Both the position numbers and the translations under genes were made by a program. 64,000 nt of DNA from UBA8190 sp003453695 (lineage in GTDB: Bacteria; Actinomycetota; Acidimicrobiia; Acidimicrobiales; UBA8190), in contig DAIRBY010000001.1 of the NCBI GenBank assembly GCA_036796975.1, forward strand, positions 62,001 to 126,000. Direction: 5' to 3'. This document shows, piece after piece, positions 44,154 to 51,402 of the stretch. The first letter of the stretch is position 1; each line of letters begins with the position of its first letter. The notes below the pieces were generated by a model that had not been told where the DNA came from, did not search any database, and worked only from the letters and a program-made list of their open reading frames with translations.

Positions 44154-45019
44154 CCAACGGCGGTGCCGGTCAGCCTGGACACGACGAGCAGGGAGCCCAG
44201 TTCCTCTCGGCGCAACAGGCACCCGCGCAGCTCGCGCAGGCCGCGGTCGCGCCACACCAATCTGGCCAGCGCCCGGTAACGGGAGGGGTCCGCCCGACGC
44301 AGGCGAGCCAGGCGCGCCCCCTGGCCGAGGCCGTAGCGCCACTCCAGCGCGGGCAGGTGCCGCCGTCCGCGCCATTGCACGTGGTAGGCGAGGGCAGACG
44401 GCTCGTAGCGACCGGCGTAGCCTGCGCCCAGGAGGCGGTCGACGAGGTCGAGGTCCTCGGCCGCCGGCCACGTCGCCCCGGGGCCCAGCCGCTCGTCGTA
44501 CCCGCCCACCGCCAGCAGGGCGGACCGGCGGATCGCCAGGTTCGCCCCATGGCCCAGATCGTCGACGAGGCTCGAGTCGATCACATGCGGCTGGTCGTAG
44601 TCGATGAAGGCCACGGGACGGCGTGCGCCCAGGTCCTCGGTCAACAAGCTGAGGCGGCCCGACACGAAGGCGGCCTCGGGATGGGCGACGAAGGCGCGGC
44701 GCATCCCTTGCGCCCACGACGGGTCGACCCGGACATCGTCGTCGACGAATGCCACGACAGCGGTCTCGGCGGCGCGCCATCCCAAGTTGCGTGCCCTGGA
44801 CGCCCCGGGGGCGGGGACGCGCAGGGTCCGTACCCGGTGGGCGGCGGCCACCTCGCTCGTCCGGGTGGAGGAGGATGCGGAGTCGATCACCAGGATCTCG
44901 TCGCTCGGCGCCACACTGGCGGCCAGGGCACGCAGGCAGGCATCCAGGTGATCGGGGCGATCGCGGGTCGCCACCACCACCGTCAACCGTTCGCCGCCGT
45001 CCGCGGCGGCGTCGACCAC
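44105..45019 (-). CDS. GT2 glycosyltransferase
   Basis: A 304-residue GT-A enzyme: LTVVVATRDRPDHLDACLRA, ILVIDSASSSTRT, metal site FVDDDVRVDPSW, GHGANLAIRR and GGYDERLGPGATWPAAEDLD. It resembles the GT2 encoded at 25305, including the GHGAN block and domain order, so the two are probably paralogues. The start is GTG 45019, five bases from the nucleotidylyltransferase stop. It is the last gene of the long leftward run that includes the lasso-peptide genes. Confidence 0.85.
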   Translation of the reverse strand: MVDAAADGGERLTVVVATRDRPDHLDACLRALAASVAPSDEILVIDSASSSTRTSEVAAAHRVRTLRVPAPGASRARNLGWRAAETAVVAFVDDDVRVDPSWAQGMRRAFVAHPEAAFVSGRLSLLTEDLGARRPVAFIDYDQPHVIDSSLVDDLGHGANLAIRRSALLAVGGYDERLGPGATWPAAEDLDLVDRLLGAGYAGRYEPSALAYHVQWRGRRHLPALEWRYGLGQGARLARLRRADPSRYRALARLVWRDRGLRELRGCLLRREELGSLLVVSRLTGTAVGQLRAAISRRPVRTAS

Positions 45020-45023
45020 CGGG

Positions 45024-45737
45024 TCAGCGAGGAACGCTGGCGGTGACCGGCCCCGTCCACGGAGGCGGGCCGTCGGCGCACAGACTGGTCAGGTCCAAGG
45101 CGTCTTTGTAGGTGTCCATGGAGCGCCAGAAACCGGAATGACGGAAGGCGAACAGCTCGCCGGCTCCGGCCAGCGTCGGCAGGACCTCCCGCTCGAAATC
45201 GGCGCCGGCGAGCCACTTCTCGGCCCTGTCGTCCAGGACGAAGAACCCGGCGTTGATCCAGTGGTCGGGCAGCCGGGGCTTCTCCAAGAAGCTCGTCACC
45301 CGGTCGCCGACGAATTGCACGGTGCCGTACTGCGACGGGAGCGGCACCGAGGTCATGGTGGCCGCCCCCCCGTGGTCGTCGTGGAATTGGGCGAGCGCGT
45401 GCAGGTCGACGTCACCCAGCCCGTCGGCGTAGGTCAGGAAGTACCGCTCGCCCATGCGCGGGGCGCAGGCCCGGACCCGGTCGCCGGTGTTGGCGTCCTC
45501 ACCGGTGTCGACCACCTCGACGCTCCACGAAGGCGACAGGCCGGCGGCGAACTGCTCGATCATGTGGACCATGAAGCCGGCGGCGAGGACGAAGTCGCAG
45601 AAGCCTTGCCGGGCGTAGATCTCCATGACGTGACCGAGGATGGGCCTGCCCGCCACCTCGAGCAGTGGCTTGGGGAGCTCCTGGGTGTGGGGGTAGGCGC
45701 GGGTGCCCTTCCCCCCGCACAAGATGAGCGTCCTCAT
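45024..45737 (-). CDS. Sugar nucleotidylyltransferase (glucose-1-phosphate cytidylyltransferase-like)
   Basis: A 237-residue nucleotidyltransferase that activates a sugar 1-phosphate. The N-terminal signature is LILCGGKGTRAYPHTQELPK. The loop EVVDTGEDANTGDRVR, FLTYADGLGDVDL and SFLEKPRLPDHWINAGFFV resemble RfbF-type CDP-glucose pyrophosphorylases more than RmlA. Activated sugar could serve the surrounding glycosyltransferases or a modification of the peptide product encoded upstream. The start is ATG 45737; an 81-base gap separates it from the next gene. Confidence 0.82.
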   Translation of the reverse strand: MRTLILCGGKGTRAYPHTQELPKPLLEVAGRPILGHVMEIYARQGFCDFVLAAGFMVHMIEQFAAGLSPSWSVEVVDTGEDANTGDRVRACAPRMGERYFLTYADGLGDVDLHALAQFHDDHGGAATMTSVPLPSQYGTVQFVGDRVTSFLEKPRLPDHWINAGFFVLDDRAEKWLAGADFEREVLPTLAGAGELFAFRHSGFWRSMDTYKDALDLTSLCADGPPPWTGPVTASVPR

Positions 45738-45818
45738 GGCGAACCCCCCAGGTGGCCCGTGGCGGCCCCGGCCACGGTCCAGCCGGGTCCCACGGAGAAC
45801 GGCGCGCGGTGGCCTTTC

Positions 45819-46997
45819 TCACGCTCGGGCCGAGCCCACAGGCTCCCCCGCACCTCGGCCCCGGCCCCGCAGATCCCGCCAGCGCCGCACGGCCGGGCCC
45901 ATGATCCTGAAGCGCCACTCGAGCCCCCGGAACCTGGGCGCCGGATGGGTGTAGCCGACCAGCAGCATCATCCGTCGCCGACGGCTGTCGGCCAAGGCGA
46001 AGCGCAGGTGGACAGGAGGCGTCCTCCTGAGTACCCACTCCCCTTCGGCCAGGCGGCGCAGCGCCTCGCCCCTCCAGCCGCCCCGAGGCAACATCCGGAG
46101 GTCGGCAGGACTGTCCGCCCCCGCCAAGGCGGCCAACGAGAGAGCGGCGGCCACAGCGGTGCTGCAGCGGCCTTGTCGCGTCAGCTCCCGCACCCGCTGC
46201 CAGTCGACGCGCTGTCCGCCCTCAGCGGCGTCGCCCAGGACCATGGCCAGATCGGCGATCCACATGAGCCGCGAGAACCCGTGGTACGGCTTGGCGGCGT
46301 GCGCGCACAGCATCACCACGTCGTCGCCACGGGGCAGGACATGGGCGGGCACGCCCATGAGCTGCGCCGGTTGGCGTCGCTGCCACAGTTCCTGACCGCG
46401 TAGCGAGCTGGCTCGGTCGTACCACGCCTCGAGCTCGTAATGGAGTTCGAGAGGCATGTCGGGCACCGACTCGTGCACGAACAGGCTGTCGTAGTGATCC
46501 CGCGCCCCCTTGCGCACGAGCGACCACCCCGATCGCCGGAGCACTTCCACCGCGTCTGCGTGCTGCCGGCGGGGCAAGACGAGATCGAGGTCGTCGAAGC
46601 TCCGGAGCCCCGGCGCCGGGTAGCTCGCCGCCACGGCCGGGCCCTTCAGCACGAGCGGTTCGAATCCCGATCGGGTGAGGGGACCCGCCGCCAGCTCGAG
46701 GGCCCGGGGCACGAGCAGGACGTCGCGCAATCGCTGGATCTCGACGATCTGCTCCAGCAGCGAACGCTCCCCCGCCAGAACGTCCAGGGCGCCGGCCGAC
46801 CCGAGCGCCCGCCACAGCAGCCCCACGATGCGATGGCGTACGGCGGCGGCGGCGAGCAGCTTGGGGTCGACGCCGAGCTCCAGCGCCCGGCTCACCTCGG
46901 CGGGATCGGGGTGACGGCGACAGGCCAGCCACAGCAGGCGCATCGTGCCGGCACGACGGGCGGGGTCGACGCCTGAGAGCATGTCCGGGTCCACCAC
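45819..46997 (-). CDS. Stand-alone nucleotidyltransferase family protein in the lasso operon
   Basis: A 392-residue protein of the uncharacterised nucleotidyltransferase family often found beside asparagine-synthetase-like and HPr-kinase-like genes. The key block is LVLKGPAVAASYPAPGLRSF followed at once by DDLDLVLP, which holds the paired metal-binding aspartates. A helical region follows with HAAKPYHGFSRLMWIADLAM. The substrate is unknown; in a lasso setting, modification of the peptide or of a kinase-installed phosphate is possible. The GTG start at 46997 lies two bases after the cyclase stop; ATG 46982 is an alternative. Confidence 0.72.
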   Translation of the reverse strand: MVDPDMLSGVDPARRAGTMRLLWLACRRHPDPAEVSRALELGVDPKLLAAAAVRHRIVGLLWRALGSAGALDVLAGERSLLEQIVEIQRLRDVLLVPRALELAAGPLTRSGFEPLVLKGPAVAASYPAPGLRSFDDLDLVLPRRQHADAVEVLRRSGWSLVRKGARDHYDSLFVHESVPDMPLELHYELEAWYDRASSLRGQELWQRRQPAQLMGVPAHVLPRGDDVVMLCAHAAKPYHGFSRLMWIADLAMVLGDAAEGGQRVDWQRVRELTRQGRCSTAVAAALSLAALAGADSPADLRMLPRGGWRGEALRRLAEGEWVLRRTPPVHLRFALADSRRRRMMLLVGYTHPAPRFRGLEWRFRIMGPAVRRWRDLRGRGRGAGEPVGSARA

Positions 46998-46999
46998 CG

Positions 47000-48226
47000 T
47001 CAGTGCTCTCTCGTCGGTCGGCGGGACGCCACGAAGGCCGCTTGCAGAAGGGCGAAGCTCAAGGAACTGGGTGTCTCTTGTCCCCAGGCGCGCCGCAGCT
47101 CGTCGGGATCGACCAGGGTCTCGTCGACGCCGCCGCCGTCCCAGGAAGCGGCGAAGGCCCGGCTGTGGACGTTGAACGCAGCCCGGTTGAAGCGCGCCTT
47201 CGACGACCGGCGCAAGACCTCGGGCGGGAGCAGGTCGGAGAACAGGCTCGTCATGGCGCTGGTGCGACCGGCGTACCCGAGCCGGCCACCGGCGGCACCG
47301 AGGGCCGTCACGAAGCGCGTGTCGAGCAACGGCTTCACGTCGAGAACGTCATGTTCGGCGGCGAGGGCGCCGGCGTTGCGAAGGAACAGCGAGACGAGGC
47401 GCAGCCCGACGTGACGCAGCAGGCTCCGGCGCCGGTCGAGAGGCTCGCCGGCGAAGTCCTCGGCCAAAGCCGCTTCCAGGGGCCGCCAGGCGTCGGGGCG
47501 CAACCAGGGCGAGCGCAGGTGGCCCGCGTACAGCCGACGGGCCAAAGACCGGCGGACGGGACGTGGCGACAGCGCCACCGCCGCGTGCTTCACCATGACC
47601 CGGCCCGGCCGGAGTTGCCCGGTGAGCACGGCCGACACCACCGCCAGGCGGCCGGCGCCGAACACCTCGTCCCCGCCCTCGCCGTCCAGCATCGACCCAC
47701 CCCGGGCCCGGGCGAACTCGAAGTGGCGGGCGTGCACCATCGGGGGCCAGAGCAGGCCGAGGCGCTCGAGCGAGGGCCCGCACGTGGGCCCCACCAGGTC
47801 CAGTTCGTCGGCGACCTCGACCCGCTCCCAGTGCCCGGCCCCGAGATGGGCGATCACCTGCTCCTGCCACTGTTCCTCCCCTGCCTCCTCCAGCCCGGCA
47901 AAACGCTTGGTGTACGCCACCGGCTCCGGGAGCCCCTCGCGGCGGGCCAGGCGGAGGGCGACGGCCAGCACCAACGAAGAATCCCGTCCACCGGAGAACT
48001 GCACCACACACGGGGGACGACACAGCGCGGGGCGGATGACGTCCTCGAGCGCCCGGACGGGATCGGCCTCTGACCCGGGCGACGGCCGAGGGGCGTCGGT
48101 GGTGCCCGGCACCCATCCCCACGCCACCTCGAAAGGGGTCATCCGATAGAGCGACGGGCTCTCGTGGCCCGAGCCGCCGGAGGCGAGCCCGGGCCCGGGG
48201 GCGCCGGGAGCCCGTTCGCCGGTCAC
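47000..48226 (-). CDS. Lasso peptide cyclase-like asparagine synthetase (lacks amidotransferase domain)
   Basis: Lasso cyclases (C proteins) adenylate the side-chain carboxylate of Asp or Glu in the core peptide and close the macrolactam. This 408-residue protein has the ATP-pyrophosphatase loop VVQFSGGRDSSLVLAVALRL, the acidic LDGEGGDEVFGAGR block and the C-terminal RSSKARFNRAAF. The N-terminal glutaminase-like half, present in most lasso cyclases of about 600 residues, is missing: only about 60 residues precede the P-loop. The GTG at 48226 overlaps the kinase stop by four bases. A cyclase role rests mainly on context; an amide-forming tailoring role is the alternative. Confidence 0.75.
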   Translation of the reverse strand: MTGERAPGAPGPGLASGGSGHESPSLYRMTPFEVAWGWVPGTTDAPRPSPGSEADPVRALEDVIRPALCRPPCVVQFSGGRDSSLVLAVALRLARREGLPEPVAYTKRFAGLEEAGEEQWQEQVIAHLGAGHWERVEVADELDLVGPTCGPSLERLGLLWPPMVHARHFEFARARGGSMLDGEGGDEVFGAGRLAVVSAVLTGQLRPGRVMVKHAAVALSPRPVRRSLARRLYAGHLRSPWLRPDAWRPLEAALAEDFAGEPLDRRRSLLRHVGLRLVSLFLRNAGALAAEHDVLDVKPLLDTRFVTALGAAGGRLGYAGRTSAMTSLFSDLLPPEVLRRSSKARFNRAAFNVHSRAFAASWDGGGVDETLVDPDELRRAWGQETPSSLSFALLQAAFVASRRPTREH

Positions 48227-49197
48227 GGCGCCGATCCGAGCACCGGAACCGACGGGTCGAGCACCCTGGCCAAGAGCGTCTCCATGGTCTGCGACGGGAA
48301 GGGCGGGCCCCAGGGGACGGTGACGACGAAGACGGGCACGGCCCGGGTCAGCCTGGCGGCGCCGTCGAGCTGGGCCTCGATGGCACTGTGCAGCCGCCAT
48401 CCCTCCAGCCGGGGGAACCCGGCCAGCACCAGCACGGCGTCGACGGAGTCGAGCTGCTCGACGGTCACCTCGTGCGCCTGGCGGCTCGGCAACGGCACCA
48501 CCACGGCTCCGATGGCGGCGGTGGCCTCGTCGGCGACGGGGGGCAGGGCGGTGAGACGTCCGTCGACGGCGCTGCGGACGTCCCACTTCCCTCGACGCCC
48601 CGTCACGAGCTCCTGGGCGCTCGCCCGCAGACGCAGCTCGGGGGACCGGCCCACCCACCGGGGGACGTCCGATCCGTCGATGCGCAGCAGGTCGTCCGAG
48701 ACGAAGGCGGCCCCCGTGGTGCACGCCCAAGCGGCCAGGGTCGACTTTCCCCGGCCCGAGCCACCGACGAAGACCACCGCCCGGTCGCCGACGGACACGG
48801 CGGACGCATGCAGGACGCACTCGCCACCCAGACCGAGCAAGAAGGCCAGGAAGGCACCGCGGGCCACGAGAGCGATTGCCTCCGGATCGGCGTCGGGCGA
48901 GGGCCGGCAGCGGACCTTCGTCCTTCCGGGCCCCACTTCGAAGTCACACAGGTCGTACATGCGCAAGCAGGCGACGTCACCCTGGCGCGCCGCGCCGTAG
49001 ACGGGCTGCTCACCTACCGAGAACGACACCAGGGTCTCCCCCGGCGGCGGCTCGGACGGGACGGGAGCCACGTCTTCCAGCTCGAGCTGGACGACGAACC
49101 CGTCGCGACCACCACCGCCGGCGGGCTGTCCCCCAGAGCGACCGCTGTCGAGCGGCAGCGGCGAGCGGATGTCCACCCCGTGGAGCCGGAAGGTCAT
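48223..49197 (-). CDS. HPr kinase-like protein (candidate lasso peptide kinase)
   Basis: A 324-residue protein with a C-terminal HPr-kinase/PEPCK-type P-loop domain: Walker A in VVFVGGSGRGKSTLAAWACT, preceded by ECVLHASAVSV and followed by FVSDDLLRIDG. HPrK-like enzymes of lasso clusters such as PadeK and ThcoK phosphorylate a C-terminal serine of the precursor. Here the precursors end Leu-Ser-Phe, so the serine is penultimate. ATG 49197 overlaps the B2 stop by one base, and the cyclase start overlaps its own stop, so it is deeply embedded in the operon. Confidence 0.75.
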   Translation of the reverse strand: MTFRLHGVDIRSPLPLDSGRSGGQPAGGGGRDGFVVQLELEDVAPVPSEPPPGETLVSFSVGEQPVYGAARQGDVACLRMYDLCDFEVGPGRTKVRCRPSPDADPEAIALVARGAFLAFLLGLGGECVLHASAVSVGDRAVVFVGGSGRGKSTLAAWACTTGAAFVSDDLLRIDGSDVPRWVGRSPELRLRASAQELVTGRRGKWDVRSAVDGRLTALPPVADEATAAIGAVVVPLPSRQAHEVTVEQLDSVDAVLVLAGFPRLEGWRLHSAIEAQLDGAARLTRAVPVFVVTVPWGPPFPSQTMETLLARVLDPSVPVLGSAP

Positions 49198-49646
49198 CAC
49201 GCCGGTGGTGAGGCGATCAGCGTGGTGAAGTCGTCGGAGCGGCCCAGCTGCAGCGCACCCACCTCGAGCCAGGCGTGGGCGATCACGTCGGCGTCGGCGA
49301 AGGCCGCCCCGATGCGCAGCGCCGGGTGGTGGTGGCGCAGGATCCGGCCCGCCACCAGGGCCTGGCGGAGGCACGGCCCGTCGCCGAAGGGCCAGCGCCG
49401 GCACAGGGCGTCGAGGAGGAGCAACCGCCGCCGCTCCCAAGGTCGCAGCCCGGGGCGCTCGACGGACGTGGACGCCGGCTCCAGGGTGGCGAGCGGACAC
49501 CCCATCCACGTCGCCATCCTCGGCAGAGGCAACAGGCGGAGGGCGACCTCGACCACGGCCATCCAACCCAGGACGAACATCGAGTCGAGCGGGTGCATCA
49601 TGACGACTCCGAGGCGGCGGGACAGCGCCGCCGCAGCCCGTCTCAC
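49197..49646 (-). CDS. Lasso peptide leader protease B2 (transglutaminase-like)
   Basis: A 149-residue protein of the B2 family, which cuts the leader off lasso precursors. The catalytic Cys lies in GDGPCLRQALVAGRILRHH and the His in DVIAHAWLEVGALQLG. The intervening spacing and length fit B2. A hydrophobic N-terminal stretch (FVLGWMAVVEVALRLLPLP) is common in this family. The GTG at 49646 overlaps the B1 stop by four bases. The separate B1 and B2 genes are the usual arrangement in actinobacteria. Confidence 0.85.
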   Translation of the reverse strand: MRRAAAALSRRLGVVMMHPLDSMFVLGWMAVVEVALRLLPLPRMATWMGCPLATLEPASTSVERPGLRPWERRRLLLLDALCRRWPFGDGPCLRQALVAGRILRHHHPALRIGAAFADADVIAHAWLEVGALQLGRSDDFTTLIASPPA

Positions 49647-49894
49647 TCCTCGAGCAGCCCGGTACTGCGCATCTCGTCGAGGAATGCTTCCACGTCCCTG
49701 TGGGCGGTCGCCCGCTCGATCCCGTACCGGTCGACCAGGAGCTCCGCCAGCTCGTCCACGCCGACATCGCCTTCGAGCTGGGCCCAGAGCACCGCTGCGC
49801 TGTTGTTCAAGCTGAAGTACCGCGACGTGCGCAAGTCGAGGCCCACGACGCGATCGTCGACGGCGCGCCAGATCACCTCACGCTGTCGTCGCAC
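49643..49894 (-). CDS. PqqD-like RiPP recognition element (lasso B1)
   Basis: An 83-residue winged-helix RiPP recognition element that binds the leader peptide and delivers it to B2. The fold signature is visible as VVGLDLRTSRYFSLNNSAAV followed by LWAQLEG, then a helical second half (DELAELLVDRYGI, EAFLDEMRSTGLL). It starts at a GTG 29 bases after the stop of the proximal precursor gene and overlaps B2 at its end. Confidence 0.85.
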   Translation of the reverse strand: MRRQREVIWRAVDDRVVGLDLRTSRYFSLNNSAAVLWAQLEGDVGVDELAELLVDRYGIERATAHRDVEAFLDEMRSTGLLEE

Positions 49895-49923
49895 GACGCC
49901 CCCAGGATTGATGCGACTGCAGG

Positions 49924-50097
49924 CTAGAAGCTGAGCCTGCCCAAGATGCCGAGGATCGACGTACCGGCCGGGATCGTCTGGTCGAAGTTCGTCCCGATGA
50001 TCTGTTGCGCCGTGACCTCGGCCACCGAACCGTGGACACGGACACGGGGTCGCTCGTAGAAGCCGACGACGTTGCCCGGGTGCGCCTTGTGTTCCAT
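49924..50097 (-). CDS. Lasso peptide precursor 1
   Basis: A 57-residue precursor. The leader (about residues 1-30) carries the lasso leader motif YxxPx[LV]xxxGxxxxxT as YERPRVRVHGSVAEVT. With the Thr at the penultimate leader position, the core would begin QQIIGTNFDQ and run 27 residues to ILGRLSF. Asp9 is the only acidic residue in the core and fits a nine-residue ring closed onto the N-terminal amine. An N-terminal Gln is unusual for a lasso core. ATG 50097 has an AGAGAGG ribosome site. The frame is open upstream but only in low-complexity sequence. It is a paralogue of the precursor at 50273. Confidence 0.85.
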   Translation of the reverse strand: MEHKAHPGNVVGFYERPRVRVHGSVAEVTAQQIIGTNFDQTIPAGTSILGILGRLSF

Positions 50098-50236
50098 CGC
50101 CAACACCTCTCTTGCCTCGGCCCCCGACGCTTCGGAGCCAGACCGCCGGCTGGAGGTCGTGCCGCCGCCACCCATCCTACCCCCGGCGACCGGGCCGCGC
50201 CCGGCTGCGTGGCGCGGTGACCATGGCGGAGCCGCC

Positions 50237-50251
50237 GATCCGGAGCGGATC
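50237..50251 (-). terminator. Hairpin between the two precursor genes
   Basis: A perfect 6-base stem, GATCCG/CGGATC around GAG, starts about 21 bases after the stop of precursor 2. It lacks a T-run. It could act as a partial terminator or as an mRNA-stabilising processing site that raises precursor level over the downstream enzymes. Confidence 0.4.
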
Positions 50252-50272
50252 CGGCCGGGGGCGGGCGGGACG

Positions 50273-50443
50273 CTAGAAGCTGAGCCTGCCGATGATGCCG
50301 AGCAGTGAGGTGCCGGCCGGGATGCTCTGGTCGAAGTTGGTCCCGAGGATCGACGCCGCGGTCACCTCCGACAGCGACCCGTGCACGGTCAGCTTGGGGG
50401 CCTCGTAGCTCCCAGGCTGGCTCTGTGCCGTTCCTTCGACCAT
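50273..50443 (-). CDS. Lasso peptide precursor 2
   Basis: A 56-residue precursor. The leader motif is YEAPKLTVHGSLSEVT. Cleavage one residue after the Thr would release a 27-residue core beginning ASILGTNFDQ and ending IIGRLSF, with Asp9 as the sole acidic residue and Ala1 as ring amine. Compared with precursor 1 the core keeps GTNFDQ, IPAGTS and GRLSF, with mostly conservative changes elsewhere (Ile/Leu, Ser/Thr); the first two residues differ clearly. ATG 50443 has a near-ideal GGAGG site five bases upstream. It is the first peptide gene after the exporter genes. Confidence 0.87.
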   Translation of the reverse strand: MVEGTAQSQPGSYEAPKLTVHGSLSEVTAASILGTNFDQSIPAGTSLLGIIGRLSF

Positions 50444-50447
50444 CTGA

Positions 50448-50515
50448 ACCTCCGAGATCCCGCAGGCGGTCCGGCCTCGCCGCCTGTCGGTAGGGGAACA
50501 CCCCCGGTGGGGATT
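50448..50515 (-). promoter_or_regulatory. Leader of precursor 2 with ribosome site and hairpins
   Basis: The 98 bases between the permease stop and precursor 2 hold GGAGG (50448-50452), a 7-base stem CAGGCGG/CCGCCTG with a 10-base loop (50463-50486), and a second stem CCCC/GGGG near 50502-50513. A strong ribosome site behind stable stems suggests high or controlled expression of the precursors, with possible partial termination after the exporter genes. Confidence 0.45.
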
Positions 50516-50541
50516 ACCTACGCAAGCCCTTTCGTCCCTGG

Positions 50542-51402
50542 TCAGTACTGTCCGAGGGTACCTCGACGCTGGGCGTGGCGGAGAGAGGCGGTGAAGAGCG
50601 CCAGGGCCACGGGCACCGCCACGGCGTCGCACGCCACCAGCTGCAGCAGGCGCCCAGCCGGGACCTGGCCGTAGAGGAGGCTCTGGCGCAGCATCGAGAC
50701 CACCCAGGTGAAGGGCAGGATGTCGGCCACGGTGCGCAAGGCGTGGGGCAAGAGGGCCACCGGGTAGTAGACGCCACCGATCACCGAGATCCCGGTCATG
50801 ACCAGGCTGGTCAGGGTCTCGCCCCGCTTGAACACGAGCACGTAGGCGGCGAGCACCACTCCGGCCGCCACGAACAACACCAGCGCCAGGAGGAACGAGA
50901 CCAGAGCCACCACGGCACCGAGCGCCGACAGGTGGAAGCGCAGCCCGAGGCCGGTGGCGATGGCCAAGGTGACGAGGCCGGTGAGAGCCGAGTAGAGAAC
51001 CTGGTACGTCGAGCTGGCGAGCACGGTCAGCGACGGGCGGCACGGCATGGTGAACAGCACTTCCAAGGTGCCCGTCGACTGGTCGGTACGCAGGCGTTGG
51101 GCCATCGAGACCAAGGTGGTGCTCACCATCACGAGCAACGTCGAACCCACCACGGCGAAGTCGAAGTAGCTCCCCCCCGTGGCCGAGGAAGACAGGCGCG
51201 GCCCGACCAGACGACCGAGGAAGAGGAGGAACCCCAGGCTGAGGAACGACTGCACCAGGCCGATCACGAACGGCATCCGGTACGACAGCGCGATGGCGGT
51301 GTCCCGGCGGAGGAAGGCACCGGCGACGCTCCACCACCGGGTCGAACGCCACAGCGCCCCCGCTGAACCGAATGGCGCCACCGTGCCGACGGTGGTCGTC
51401 AC
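50542..51402 (-). CDS. ABC-2 type transporter permease (lasso operon)
   Basis: A 286-residue ABC-2 permease with six membrane helices (FVIGLVQSFLSLGFLLFLG, ALGAVVALVSFLLALVLFVA) and the late motif ISVIGGVYYPVALLPHALR. The GTG at 51402 overlaps the ATPase stop by four bases. Lasso peptides are usually exported by one-piece ABC transporters; a split ABC-2 system next to the precursors probably exports the peptide or gives immunity. Export of a glycolipid is possible because of the adjacent sugar transferase. Confidence 0.82.
   Translation of the reverse strand: MTTTVGTVAPFGSAGALWRSTRWWSVAGAFLRRDTAIALSYRMPFVIGLVQSFLSLGFLLFLGRLVGPRLSSSATGGSYFDFAVVGSTLLVMVSTTLVSMAQRLRTDQSTGTLEVLFTMPCRPSLTVLASSTYQVLYSALTGLVTLAIATGLGLRFHLSALGAVVALVSFLLALVLFVAAGVVLAAYVLVFKRGETLTSLVMTGISVIGGVYYPVALLPHALRTVADILPFTWVVSMLRQSLLYGQVPAGRLLQLVACDAVAVPVALALFTASLRHAQRRGTLGQY

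Noticed and set aside
42918..44780. Long minus-strand frame under the GT4 gene
   Set aside because: It is antisense to a clear GT4 and lies out of frame with the true GT2 gene; the composition is Arg/Gly/Pro-rich with no motif.
46640..46680. Sequence GGTTCGAATCC resembling a tRNA T-arm
   Set aside because: It encodes a conserved part of the nucleotidyltransferase on the other strand, just before the LVLKGP motif, and no acceptor or anticodon stem can be built around it.
45819..49894. Exosortase-type exopolysaccharide locus as an explanation for the PqqD, HPrK-like and asparagine-synthetase-like genes
   Set aside because: No exosortase gene is present, and two precursors with lasso leader motifs plus a B2 protease fit a lasso cluster better.
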